From an uncultured Anaerococcus sp. (GTDB lineage: Bacteria > Bacillota > Clostridia > Tissierellales > Peptoniphilaceae), in contig NZ_CALTTY010000001.1 in the NCBI RefSeq assembly GCF_943912385.1, positions 124,001 to 188,000 on the forward strand: a stretch of 64,000 nt of DNA. The letters are read 5' to 3'. Made by a program: the position numbers and the translations under genes. Under the pieces are notes generated by a model. That model was not told the origin of the DNA. It made no database searches and saw only the letters and a program-made list of their open reading frames with translations. Each line of letters opens with the position of its first letter. Position 1 is the stretch's first letter. Positions 15,868-23,489 of the stretch are shown piece after piece.

Positions 15868-16977
15868 ATGAGAGACCCATATGAAGTACTTGGCCTTGAT
15901 AAAAGTGCTACAAGTAACGATATAAAAAGAGAATATAGAAAGCTTGCTAAAAAATACCACCCAGACCTAAACCCAAATAACGAAGAAGCTGAACATAACT
16001 TTAAGGAGGCAACCCTAGCCTACGAAATCCTATCAGACTCAGAAAAGAAAAAACAATACGATACCTATGGTTCTGCTGCCTTTGAAAATGGTGGAGCAGG
16101 ATTTAATGGTGGTTTTTCTGGATTTGGAGATATATTTAGCGACCTATTCGGGGATATATTTAACCAGGGCTATCAATCAAATAGCAAAAGACCTATAAAG
16201 GGTGATGATATTCAACAGATTGTGAATTTAACCTTCCAAGAAGCGGCCTTTGGTACAAGCAAGGAAATCCAGGTTAGAAGAGAAGAAGAATGCCATGTTT
16301 GCCACGGGTCAAAGGCAGAAGAAGGATCTAAAACCCACACTTGCCCAGATTGTAATGGTCAGGGAGTGGTAAATGAAGTATCAAGGACAGCCTTTGGTAC
16401 TATGAGCAGGACTGTAACTTGTGATAAATGTCATGGTACAGGGGAGATAATAGAAAAACCATGTAAGAATTGTAAGGGTACAGGTAAGGAATATAAGTCA
16501 GAAAAAATTAAATTTGATATTCCTTCAGGTGTAGAAGATAAAAACGTAATTAGGATATCAGGTAAGGGACATATAGGTGAAAACGGGGGACCATTTGGTG
16601 ATTTATATGTAATATTAAGAGTTGAAGACCACGAGATTTTTAAAAGAGATGGTCTTGATATCTATTATGAAATGCCAATAACATTTCCAACTGCAGCCCT
16701 AGGTGGAAAGATAGATGTTGCAACTCTAATAAAAACTATAGAATTTGATATCCCAGCCGGTACCCAGACTGGGGAGAGGTTCACCCTTAAAAAAGAGGGT
16801 ATCAAGGATTCAAGAACTGGTAGGACAGGTAATCTTTATTTCTACGTAAAGATAATAACCCCAACTAAACTATCCAAGGAAGAAAAGGAAGCCCTTAAAA
16901 ACTACAGACAAGCAAGCGGGGAAAAGGCCAAAGAAGAAAAATCATTTTTTGACAAAGTGAAGGACTTTTTTGAATGA
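15868..16977 (+). CDS. dnaJ: Hsp40 co-chaperone DnaJ
   Basis: A 369-residue type I J-protein that delivers substrates to DnaK and stimulates its ATPase. The J domain (residues 1-~66) contains the HPD motif in KKYHPDLNPN. It is followed by a Gly/Phe-rich stretch (GGAGFNGGFSGFGDIF) and four CxxCxGxG-type zinc repeats (CHVCHGS, CPDCNGQG, CDKCHGTG, CKNCKGTG). I start at ATG 15868, which has GGAGG just upstream; an ATG 15 nt earlier precedes that SD. The stop overlaps the mtaB start by 4 nt. Confidence 0.97.
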   Translation: MRDPYEVLGLDKSATSNDIKREYRKLAKKYHPDLNPNNEEAEHNFKEATLAYEILSDSEKKKQYDTYGSAAFENGGAGFNGGFSGFGDIFSDLFGDIFNQGYQSNSKRPIKGDDIQQIVNLTFQEAAFGTSKEIQVRREEECHVCHGSKAEEGSKTHTCPDCNGQGVVNEVSRTAFGTMSRTVTCDKCHGTGEIIEKPCKNCKGTGKEYKSEKIKFDIPSGVEDKNVIRISGKGHIGENGGPFGDLYVILRVEDHEIFKRDGLDIYYEMPITFPTAALGGKIDVATLIKTIEFDIPAGTQTGERFTLKKEGIKDSRTGRTGNLYFYVKIITPTKLSKEEKEALKNYRQASGEKAKEEKSFFDKVKDFFE

Positions 16978-18269
16978 CAAATACATTTAATATAATCACA
17001 CTTGGATGTAAGGTTAACCAATATGAATCAGAAGCCATAGAGGAGATCTTTGAAGAAAGAGGTTTTGAAAGAAAAGACAAAGAAGCAGACATATATGTAA
17101 TAAATACCTGTACAGTCACAAATATGTCTGACAGGAAAAGCCGTCAGATGATCTCAAGAGCAAGAAAAGATAATCCTAATGCGATAATTGCTGTAATGGG
17201 TTGTTATTCCCAGGTAAAGCCAGAAGACATTGCCAAAATCGAAGGGGTAGACATTATCCTAGGTTCAAGAAATAAGGAAGAAGTTGTAGAACTTTGTGAG
17301 GACATTCTCCAAAATAAGGAATCCATGGACCAGGTCATAGCTGTTTCTGAAGAGAAAACCTTCGAAGATTTACAAATTTCAAACCAGACTGAAATGACCA
17401 GAGCCTATATGAAAATCCAAGACGGTTGTAATATGTACTGCTCATACTGCCTAATACCTTATGCAAGAGGAAATGTTGTAAGTAGGCCAATGGAATCAAT
17501 TACAAGAGAGGCAGAAAGACTTGCTGAAAATGGCTTTAAGGAAATTGTTCTTACGGGTATCCACGTAGCAAGCTATGGAAAGGACTTTAACGAAGACATT
17601 TCTTTAATCGATGTAATAGAAAATGTAGCTAAGGTAGAAGGAATCAAAAGAATCCGTCTATCATCCATGGAGCCAAGGCATATTACCAGGGATTTTCTAG
17701 AAAGGATGAAGGCAACAGAAAAAGCTTGCGACCACTTCCACCTTTCCCTCCAATCAGGCTCAGACGATGTCCTAAAGGCTATGAATAGAAAGTACGATAC
17801 AAAAATATTTAAGGAAAAAATAGACTTAATTAGGGATGTTTTCCCAAATGCAGGTCTTACAACTGATATCATAGTTGGTTTTCCTGGTGAAACTGAAGAA
17901 AACCACAAGGAAACTATAGATTTTGTAAAAGATATTAAATTTGCCAAAACCCACCTCTTTAAATATTCGAAAAGGGATGGAACAAGGGCAGCTTCTATGA
18001 AAGAGCAGATAAATGGTAAGATTAAAAAAGATAGGTTAAAGAACCTAGAAGCCATTGAAAAAATAAACAGGGAAGAATTTTTAGAAAAACAAATAGGGAA
18101 AGTTCTATCAGTCTTAATAGAATCAAAATCTGACCTAGAAGGTTATAGCGGAGGCTATTCCACAAACTACCTTAAGGTTAATGTAAAAGATTATATACCA
18201 GCAAATACCATTATCGATGTAGAGATAAGTGAGATAATAGATGGTGAACTAGCTGGGAAAAGAATATAA
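16974..18269 (+). CDS. mtaB: tRNA t6A37 methylthiotransferase MtaB
   Basis: A 431-residue radical SAM enzyme that converts t6A37 of tRNA to ms2t6A. The N-terminal UPF0004 domain holds three cluster cysteines (GCKVNQYESEA, NTCTVT, GCYSQ). The radical SAM domain has CNMYCSYC near residue 145, and a TRAM-like C-terminal domain follows. The GCKVNQ and NMSDRKSRQ segments place it with MtaB rather than MiaB. It overlaps dnaJ by 4 nt (ATGA), an association common in Clostridia, so the tRNA modification is co-expressed with heat-shock genes. Confidence 0.93.
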   Translation: MTNTFNIITLGCKVNQYESEAIEEIFEERGFERKDKEADIYVINTCTVTNMSDRKSRQMISRARKDNPNAIIAVMGCYSQVKPEDIAKIEGVDIILGSRNKEEVVELCEDILQNKESMDQVIAVSEEKTFEDLQISNQTEMTRAYMKIQDGCNMYCSYCLIPYARGNVVSRPMESITREAERLAENGFKEIVLTGIHVASYGKDFNEDISLIDVIENVAKVEGIKRIRLSSMEPRHITRDFLERMKATEKACDHFHLSLQSGSDDVLKAMNRKYDTKIFKEKIDLIRDVFPNAGLTTDIIVGFPGETEENHKETIDFVKDIKFAKTHLFKYSKRDGTRAASMKEQINGKIKKDRLKNLEAIEKINREEFLEKQIGKVLSVLIESKSDLEGYSGGYSTNYLKVNVKDYIPANTIIDVEISEIIDGELAGKRI

Positions 18270-18274
18270 AAAAA

Positions 18275-18325
18275 CAGCCATGGCCAAAACTTATATAGGT
18301 TTTGGCGAGCTAGGCTGCTTTTTTT
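18275..18325. terminator. terminator after mtaB, shared with the convergent SDR gene
   Basis: Nested stems CAGCC/GGCTG and GCCAAAAC/GTTTTGGC, then CTTTTTTT. A-rich sequence on the other side makes it usable from both strands. Confidence 0.8.
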
Positions 18326-18329
18326 ATTC

Positions 18330-19001
18330 TTATTTTATAAAATCTAGTGCCTTATCAATTTCTGTATCTCCAGCTGCAATTTGGATTTCTGCATTTTTAA
18401 ATCCTTCTCTTAACAGAAGCTCAGCTAGAACTTCTGCCACGTCACTACGTGATATAGACTGGTCTACCGCAACCTTAGTCGAGTGGGTATCGGTTATTTC
18501 TATCCTACCTTCACCACCTCCATCGTTTAAAGTAGATGGGTGGATTATAGTATAGGAAAGTCCTGAGTTTTCCTTAAGATACAGGTCCGCATAGTGTTTA
18601 CAGATTGTATAGGTCTTTATAGGATCTTCAGGATTTTTTACAGCGGTCCTCGATGAGTCCCAGGTTGAAACCATGTAGTACTGGGAAATACCAGCTTTTT
18701 TAGCAGCCTTCATTGTTTTGACTGCCCCATCTAGGTCAACTTTGACAGTAGTCTCAGCTCCGCCCTTACCACCAGCACCTACAGAAAATAAGACCTTATC
18801 ATAGCCCTTAAAAATATCTGCCATATCATCTATAGAATCATTGACCACATCAATTAGTCTACTATCTATACCCTTAGATTTAAGCTCTTTAAGCTTTTCT
18901 TCATTTCTTACACTTGCTGTAAAATCTGCCTTATTTTTAGCTAAAATATTTATAAGTTTACTACCGACGCCTCCATTTGCGCCTAAAATTAAAATTTTCA
19001 T
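18330..19001 (-). CDS. NAD(P)-binding atypical short-chain dehydrogenase
   Basis: A 223-residue Rossmann protein of the NAD(P)H-binding epimerase-like group (YwnB/SDR_a5 type). It starts MKILILGANGGVGSKLINIL with the GxxGxxG dinucleotide motif, followed by a Lys/Arg-rich strand typical of NADPH users. The middle has YDKVLFSVGAGGKGG and a YYMVSTWDSS segment at the active-site position, and ITRS-like SRSDVAEVLAELLL follows near the end. The usual YxxxK catalytic pair is not clear, so it may be a redox sensor or an isomerase and not a dehydrogenase. Monocistronic, convergent with mtaB. Substrate unknown. Confidence 0.75.
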   Translation of the reverse strand: MKILILGANGGVGSKLINILAKNKADFTASVRNEEKLKELKSKGIDSRLIDVVNDSIDDMADIFKGYDKVLFSVGAGGKGGAETTVKVDLDGAVKTMKAAKKAGISQYYMVSTWDSSRTAVKNPEDPIKTYTICKHYADLYLKENSGLSYTIIHPSTLNDGGGEGRIEITDTHSTKVAVDQSISRSDVAEVLAELLLREGFKNAEIQIAAGDTEIDKALDFIK

Positions 19002-19087
19002 TATACATCCCTTCCTTTCTCTTCTCTTATCTTATTTATATACCCATGAGCTATCTTAATTAAAGGCCATATTTATCAAGCTCATTA

Positions 19088-19116
19088 TTGACTCACTTTT
19101 TTTCTTGTGGTAGAAT
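19088..19116 (+). promoter_or_regulatory. sigma-A promoter of HIT protein/rpsU
   Basis: TTGACT (19088-19093), 17-bp spacer, TAGAAT (19111-19116), 22 nt before the ATG. Confidence 0.7.
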
Positions 19117-19137
19117 ATATACTAATGGGGGTGAAGT

Positions 19138-19479
19138 ATGGATTGTGTATTTTGTAAGATTGTAGATGGAGAAATCCCATCTCAAATAATCTACGAAGAT
19201 GAAGAGTTAATTGCATTTGACGATTTAGATCCACAAGCACCTATCCATTTTCTTGTTATACCAAAAAAGCATATAGAAAGTCTAGAGACACTCGACGAGT
19301 CTGATAGTGATTTGATAGGCAAGATATTTTTAGCAATCAGAAAAATAGCCCGCGATAAGGGCATGGCTGATGCTGGATATAGGATAGTTAACAATATTGG
19401 AGATAATGGAGGACAAACTGTGCCCCATATCCATTTCCACGTACTTGGAGACAGAAGCCTACAGTGGCCACCAGGCTGA
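19138..19479 (+). CDS. HIT-family nucleotide hydrolase (HinT-like)
   Basis: A 113-residue histidine triad protein. The start DCVFCKIVDGEIPS, the middle DLDPQAPIHFLVIPKKHI and the active-site PHIHFHVLG near the end are all typical of HinT, which cleaves AMP-lysine and aminoacyl adenylate phosphoramidates. The length is right for the short HinT form. The GGGGGTG sequence before the ATG is a usable SD. rpsU follows 39 nt downstream, an arrangement often seen in Clostridia, so the two probably share the promoter at 19088. Confidence 0.93.
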   Translation: MDCVFCKIVDGEIPSQIIYEDEELIAFDDLDPQAPIHFLVIPKKHIESLETLDESDSDLIGKIFLAIRKIARDKGMADAGYRIVNNIGDNGGQTVPHIHFHVLGDRSLQWPPG

Positions 19480-19518
19480 TTTAGTCTAGACCGTGCATAT
19501 ACGAGAGGGGGGATAGAG

Positions 19519-19701
19519 ATGACAGAAATCAGAGTTGGAGAAAACGAATCAATCGATAGTGCAATTAAAAGATTCAAAAGACAATGCGCAAGATCCGGTG
19601 TACTTTCTGAATACAGAAGAAGAGAACACTACGAAAAACCAAGCGTTATAAAGAAAAAGAAAATCGACGCTGCTAAAAGAAAAAACAGAAAAAGAAGATA
19701 A
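19519..19701 (+). CDS. rpsU: 30S ribosomal protein S21
   Basis: A 60-residue basic protein: ENESIDSAIKRFKRQCARSG followed by SEYRRREHYEKPS and a Lys/Arg-rich tail. This is the S21 pattern. It sits near the anti-Shine-Dalgarno end of 16S rRNA and aids initiation. A strong GAGGGGGG SD precedes the ATG. A clean terminator follows, making it the last gene of the HIT-rpsU unit. Confidence 0.97.
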   Translation: MTEIRVGENESIDSAIKRFKRQCARSGVLSEYRRREHYEKPSVIKKKKIDAAKRKNRKRR

Positions 19702-19707
19702 TAATTT

Positions 19708-19735
19708 AACCATCCATGGACTGGATGGTTTTTTA
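19708..19735 (+). terminator. rpsU terminator
   Basis: 9-bp stem AACCATCCA/TGGATGGTT, loop TGGAC, followed by T-run. Confidence 0.9.
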
Positions 19736-19743
19736 TAGAAAAA

Positions 19744-19777
19744 TATAAGTCCCAGTATTTTGTTTTATCCTGGGACT
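19744..19777 (-). terminator. terminator of the trmN6-rsmI-smORF unit
   Basis: Minus-strand AGTCCCAG (19777-19770) pairs with CTGGGACT (19755-19748) around a 14-nt loop, followed by TATATTTTT. Confidence 0.7.
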
Positions 19778-19790
19778 ATTGCTTTTTAAA

Positions 19791-19967
19791 TCATTCTTTT
19801 TTACTTACAAAATACAAAACAAGGGCAAGGTAGGCTATGTAAATAATATATGTTGTGTCATTAGACCATGGAAAGGACGCTTCTGGATGATTTAGGGCAT
19901 AGAATATAAATATTATTCCTATTAGAATCATTGCCAAGCCTATTTTTAAATATTTATTGTTTTTCAT
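19791..19967 (-). CDS. 58-residue small membrane protein of unknown function
   Basis: The ORF starts with ATG at 19967, with AGGAG 8 nt upstream, 11 nt after the rsmI stop codon. The protein starts MKNNKYLKIGLAMILIGI, has two predicted helices (about residues 8-25 and 38-54) joined by a short loop with HPEASFPWSND, and ends VSKKE. No family was recognised. Good SD, matching codon use, two clean hydrophobic segments and a terminator directly after it argue that it is a real third gene of the trmN6-rsmI unit. Confidence 0.6.
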   Translation of the reverse strand: MKNNKYLKIGLAMILIGIIFIFYALNHPEASFPWSNDTTYIIYIAYLALVLYFVSKKE

Positions 19968-19978
19968 CACTAGGACTC

Positions 19979-20797
19979 CTATTTGAAATTAATCACATAT
20001 TCGTAGATTTCATTTTTTGAAAATCCACTTTCTTTTTTGATCGATTTTACAATATCCTTGGTAGATTTGCCTTCATCAATCATTTGTCTTATTTTTTCAT
20101 CAAAGCTTGAAAGATCATCAAGTTCTTCCTCTTTTTTGCCTTCTAAAATTAAAACGAATTCGCCCTTGAAGGTAATTTCATCTGGATTTATATCTTTAAT
20201 TAGATAAGTTTTGTATTCTTCAAATTTTTTTGTTAATTCCCTTGCAATAGTAAGTTTTCTTTCTGGGAAAATCTCTTTAAAATCTTCGATTGTCTGGGGG
20301 AGGTTGTGGACAGAGTCAAAAATAATAGAAGTCTTATCTTCATCTTTTAGTTTTTCATAAAGTTCCTTTTTCTCCTTAGATTTTTTGCCGATAAAGCCAT
20401 AAAAGGAGAAGGCGGTCATATCTTGACCAGATCCAATAAGGGCTGTGAGTATTGAGCTAGGGCCCGGTAAGACAGTATATGAAATATTATTTTCTATACA
20501 TTTTTCTATCAAAATCTCCCCAGGATCAGACATTCCAGGCATGCCTTGGTCACTTATTACTCCTATCGTTAGGCCCTCGCCTGCTTTTTTAATTAGTTCT
20601 TCGCTCTTAGCTTGTTCATTAAACTTATGATAGGAGGTAAGAGGCTTTGATATTTCATAAAAATCAAGGAGTTTTTTTGATTCTCTAGTATCTTCACAGG
20701 CAATTAGGTCAACTGCCTTTAAGGTTTTTATTGCTCTAAGGGTTATGTCTTCGAGATTTCCAATTGGGGTTGGGATAAAATATATTTTATAGTCCAT
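19979..20797 (-). CDS. rsmI: 16S rRNA C1402 2'-O-methyltransferase RsmI
   Basis: A 272-residue tetrapyrrole-methylase-fold enzyme that methylates the ribose of C1402 in the 16S decoding centre. The N-terminus has FIPTPIGNLEDITLRAIKTL with the conserved PTPIGNLEDIT box, then ACEDTRESKKLL and GISDQGMPGMSDPGE-type SAM loops. The C-terminal part has the Firmicute HTH-like tail. It directly abuts trmN6 (1-nt overlap), the same pairing as yabB-yabC in Bacillus. In Bacillus this pair is near tmk-holB; here those genes lie 30 kb away. Confidence 0.94.
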   Translation of the reverse strand: MDYKIYFIPTPIGNLEDITLRAIKTLKAVDLIACEDTRESKKLLDFYEISKPLTSYHKFNEQAKSEELIKKAGEGLTIGVISDQGMPGMSDPGEILIEKCIENNISYTVLPGPSSILTALIGSGQDMTAFSFYGFIGKKSKEKKELYEKLKDEDKTSIIFDSVHNLPQTIEDFKEIFPERKLTIARELTKKFEEYKTYLIKDINPDEITFKGEFVLILEGKKEEELDDLSSFDEKIRQMIDEGKSTKDIVKSIKKESGFSKNEIYEYVINFK

Positions 20798-21507
20798 TAA
20801 ATCTCCTTATAAGTTCCATTTATCTTTCTTACTTGGTCCGTATATTCACCATTATTGTAAATTATTATTGGGTCTTCTATTTTGATACCTTCCTTAGCAT
20901 TTTTTACAAATTCAACCAGGATAAATTGGGGTTTGCTATCAAAGGTTGAAGAGACGAAGCGAATTCTTTTAGGTTTTACATTGGCTGCCTTATTAAAAAT
21001 CTCTACCATTCTTTCAGGCTTGTGGATCATAAATAGCTTTCCCCTATCTTTTAAGGTCTTATTGGCAAAGGCAAATATATCATCAAGCTTTAGGAAAAGC
21101 TCTTGTCTTGATATTAAGTATTCCATATCCTTATTTTTGATGTTTTGACCTATCTTATAATAAGGTGGATTTGTTATTATATAATCTAGGCTATTTTCTT
21201 TAAACTTAATCTTATTTAGATCATTATTTATTATTTCTATATTATCTATATTATTTAAGTCTATATTTTTTTGTAAAATTTTGGCTTTTTCTTCTTGGAT
21301 TTCTACAGCTATGACCCTTTTTAAGTCATAAAGTGAGTTAGCCATAAGGGCGAGTATTCCATTTCCTGAACCTATATCTAGTAGAGTCTTTCCCTTTTTC
21401 ATCTTAGCAAAGTCCCCTAGGAGGATAGAATCTATCCCAAAGGAATAGGAGTCGTCTACATGAATCATCTTTATATCTGTTCTTGGTATATAATCTAACT
21501 TTAACAT
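20797..21507 (-). CDS. tRNA1(Val)-type N6-adenine methyltransferase (YabB/TrmN6 family)
   Basis: A 236-residue class I SAM methyltransferase. The SAM site is LLDIGSGNGILALMA near residue 40, the acidic strand VEIQEEKA follows, and the catalytic NPPY is in DYIITNPPYYKIGQN near 112. It matches the YabB/TrmN6 family, whose Escherichia coli member methylates A37 of tRNA-Val; the exact target in Firmicutes is less certain. The gene has an extended -10 box only 6 nt from its ATG and no SD, so its mRNA is probably leaderless. It abuts rsmI. Confidence 0.88.
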   Translation of the reverse strand: MLKLDYIPRTDIKMIHVDDSYSFGIDSILLGDFAKMKKGKTLLDIGSGNGILALMANSLYDLKRVIAVEIQEEKAKILQKNIDLNNIDNIEIINNDLNKIKFKENSLDYIITNPPYYKIGQNIKNKDMEYLISRQELFLKLDDIFAFANKTLKDRGKLFMIHKPERMVEIFNKAANVKPKRIRFVSSTFDSKPQFILVEFVKNAKEGIKIEDPIIIYNNGEYTDQVRKINGTYKEI

Positions 21508-21513
21508 AGGTCT

Positions 21514-21522
21514 ATTATATCA
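21514..21522 (-). promoter_or_regulatory. extended -10 promoter giving a leaderless trmN6-type mRNA
   Basis: Minus-strand TGA-TATAAT with the hexamer at 21519-21514. Only 6 nt separate it from the ATG at 21507, so transcription should start at or next to the A of ATG. No SD is present. Confidence 0.6.
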
Positions 21523-21573
21523 GATTTAGGGTGATTATAAAATTAATGATTGGAAAAGAAAATTGCTAAAGAT

Positions 21574-21602
21574 TTGACAAAAGGAAAACCTTATATTATA
21601 AT
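21574..21602 (+). promoter_or_regulatory. sigma-A promoter of the riboflavin operon
   Basis: TTGACA (21574-21579), 17-bp spacer, TATAAT (21597-21602), ~25 nt before the FMN riboswitch. A consensus-strength promoter. Confidence 0.9.
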
Positions 21603-21626
21603 GAAGATGAAAAATATAAAAATAAA

Positions 21627-21732
21627 AATCTTCAGGGCGGAGTGAAAATCTCCACCGGCAGTTATAGTCTGCGAGCGCAAGCCGAATCGGTGAAATTCCG
21701 ATACCGACAGTTATAGTCTGGATGAAAGAAGT
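21627..21732 (+). promoter_or_regulatory. FMN riboswitch (RFN element)
   Basis: The conserved RFN blocks appear in order: ATCTTCAGGGCGGAGTGAAA, TCTCCACCGGCAGTTATAGT, the GCGAGCGCAAGCC arm, AATCGGTGAAATTCCGATAC, CGACAGTTATAGTCTGGATG and GAAAGAAG. Bound FMN should favour the terminator at 21771 and shut off ribD-ribE-ribBA-ribH and the HAD gene when flavin is plentiful. Confidence 0.97.
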
Positions 21733-21770
21733 ATTATATCACTATGTTTATATGTATATTCTTTAAAGTC

Positions 21771-21796
21771 AAGTCCCTGAAAGGGGACTTTTTTTA
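21771..21796 (+). terminator. riboswitch-controlled terminator
   Basis: AAGTCCC/GGGACTT stem (21771-21777 and 21784-21790) followed by a T-run, between the RFN element and ribD. It is the expected expression platform. Confidence 0.88.
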
Positions 21797-21819
21797 GTTC
21801 CCATAAAGGAAGTGATAGA

Positions 21820-22896
21820 TTGAATTATGAAAAGTTAATGAGAGGATGCTTTACCCTAGCAAAAAAGGGTGCTGGCAGGGTCCAGACTAATCCCTTAGTT
21901 GGAGCTATATTATTTAAGGAAGGGAAAATCATCGGAGAAGGATATCACAAGGCCTTTGGCATGGATCATGCAGAAATTGATTGCTTTAAAAATGCCAAAG
22001 AAAGTCCCGAAGGTGCAACCATGGTTGTAAACCTGGAACCGTGTTCCCATTATGGGAAAAACCCACCCTGCGTCGATGAGATTATCAGACAAGGTGTAAA
22101 AAGAGTAGTAATTTCAAACCTTGATACAAACCCCAAGGTGGATAGCTTAAAGAAGATGGAAGAAGCAGGAATTGAGATTATAAGTGGTGTACTTAAAGAA
22201 GAAGGAAGAATCTTAAATGAAAAGTTTTTCTTTAACATGAAATATCATAGGCCCCTAGTAAGCCTAAAGTATGCCATGAGTCTTGACGGAAAGATTGCTA
22301 CAAAAGATCATGACTCTAAATGGATTAGTGGAAAAGAGTCAAGAAACTTTGTCCACAAGCTAAGAAATGATTATGACGCAATTCTTGTTGGGAAAAATAC
22401 CCTTATTAAGGATAGGGCTAGACTCAACTGTAGGCTTGATGGGGGAGTTGATCCAGTAAGGGTAATTGTTTCAGATAACCTTGACTTTGACAAAGATCTT
22501 GAAATATTTAAGCTTGATTCTAGTAAGGATACTATAATAGCCACATCCTCAGTTGAGGACATAGAGATAAATGCAAAGATATTACGACTTAGAAAAAAAG
22601 ATGGCGGTGTAGACCTAGAAGACTTACTCGGTAAACTTTACCAGATGGATATTGGCTCTTTACTTGTAGAAGGTGGGTCTATGATCAATACTAGTTTTTT
22701 AGAAGAAGACCTGGTTGATAAGATTTATGAATTTATAGCACCAATTGTAGTTGGAGGGAAAGACTCAAGGTCAGCCTTTATGGGCGAGGGTGTAAGTGAA
22801 ATTAAGGATGCCAAAAAATTTAAGATAAAAGATTTTAAAAACTTTGGTGAAGATATAATGCTAGAGGTTAACAATGTTTACAGGAATATCAACTGA
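21820..22896 (+). CDS. ribD: bifunctional riboflavin deaminase/reductase RibD
   Basis: A 358-residue enzyme for the second and third steps after GTP opening. The N-terminal deaminase domain binds zinc through HAEID and the EPCSHYGKNPPC motif (residues ~48-85). The C-terminal reductase domain (from ~145) starts RPLVSLKYAMSLDGKIAT and ends with the LLVEGGSMINTSF box. I take TTG 21820 as start because GGAAGTG lies just upstream and the first residues match the family start. The 3' end overlaps ribE by 23 nt. Control is by the FMN riboswitch. Confidence 0.95.
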   Translation: MNYEKLMRGCFTLAKKGAGRVQTNPLVGAILFKEGKIIGEGYHKAFGMDHAEIDCFKNAKESPEGATMVVNLEPCSHYGKNPPCVDEIIRQGVKRVVISNLDTNPKVDSLKKMEEAGIEIISGVLKEEGRILNEKFFFNMKYHRPLVSLKYAMSLDGKIATKDHDSKWISGKESRNFVHKLRNDYDAILVGKNTLIKDRARLNCRLDGGVDPVRVIVSDNLDFDKDLEIFKLDSSKDTIIATSSVEDIEINAKILRLRKKDGGVDLEDLLGKLYQMDIGSLLVEGGSMINTSFLEEDLVDKIYEFIAPIVVGGKDSRSAFMGEGVSEIKDAKKFKIKDFKNFGEDIMLEVNNVYRNIN

Positions 22897-23488
22897 ACTA
22901 GGCAAGGTTAGTGAATTTAGGCAAAAGTCTGACCATGTAGAGGTGAAAATTTCCTGCACGTCAGTCTTAAAGGATTTAAAAATAGGAGATTCAATTATGA
23001 CTGATGGGGTCTGCCTGACAGTCAAAGAGTTTACATCTGACTACTATAAGGCAGATATCATGAAGGAGAGTCTAGATAAGACTAAATTTAACTCTGGATT
23101 ATTAGGCAAGGAAGTTAACCTTGAAAGGGCTCTGAGGTTTTCTGATAGGCTTGACGGTCATATCGTCCAGGGCCATGTAGACGGAGTTGGAAAACTTATA
23201 GGGCTAAATAAAAATGTCTACAGGTTTAAGACCTCTAGAGATATATGTAAGTATATAGTAAACAAAGGCTCTGTATGTATAGATGGGATCTCCCTTACAG
23301 TTTCCTTTGAAAGTGCAGACACCTTTGAGGTATCTTTAATACCTGAAACCATAGCAAATACAAATTTTAAATATAAAAAAGTTGGGGACCTGGTCAATAT
23401 CGAAACAGATATCCTGGGTCGCTTCGTAGAAAAATTATATGTAAGTGAAAAAAAGGAGGATTTGGGCTCACTTTTAGGCCTTAACTAA
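22874..23488 (+). CDS. ribE: riboflavin synthase alpha chain
   Basis: A 204-residue enzyme that dismutates two lumazines to riboflavin. It has the internal duplication expected of the family: MFTGISTELGKV with MTDGVCLTV in the first lumazine-binding half, and GHIVQGHVDGVG with SVCIDGISLTVSFES in the second. The length is normal. AGAGG lies 6 nt upstream of the ATG, inside the ribD coding end (23-nt overlap), so translation is coupled. The next gene starts 1 nt after its stop. Confidence 0.95.
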   Translation: MFTGISTELGKVSEFRQKSDHVEVKISCTSVLKDLKIGDSIMTDGVCLTVKEFTSDYYKADIMKESLDKTKFNSGLLGKEVNLERALRFSDRLDGHIVQGHVDGVGKLIGLNKNVYRFKTSRDICKYIVNKGSVCIDGISLTVSFESADTFEVSLIPETIANTNFKYKKVGDLVNIETDILGRFVEKLYVSEKKEDLGSLLGLN

Positions 23489-23489
23489 G

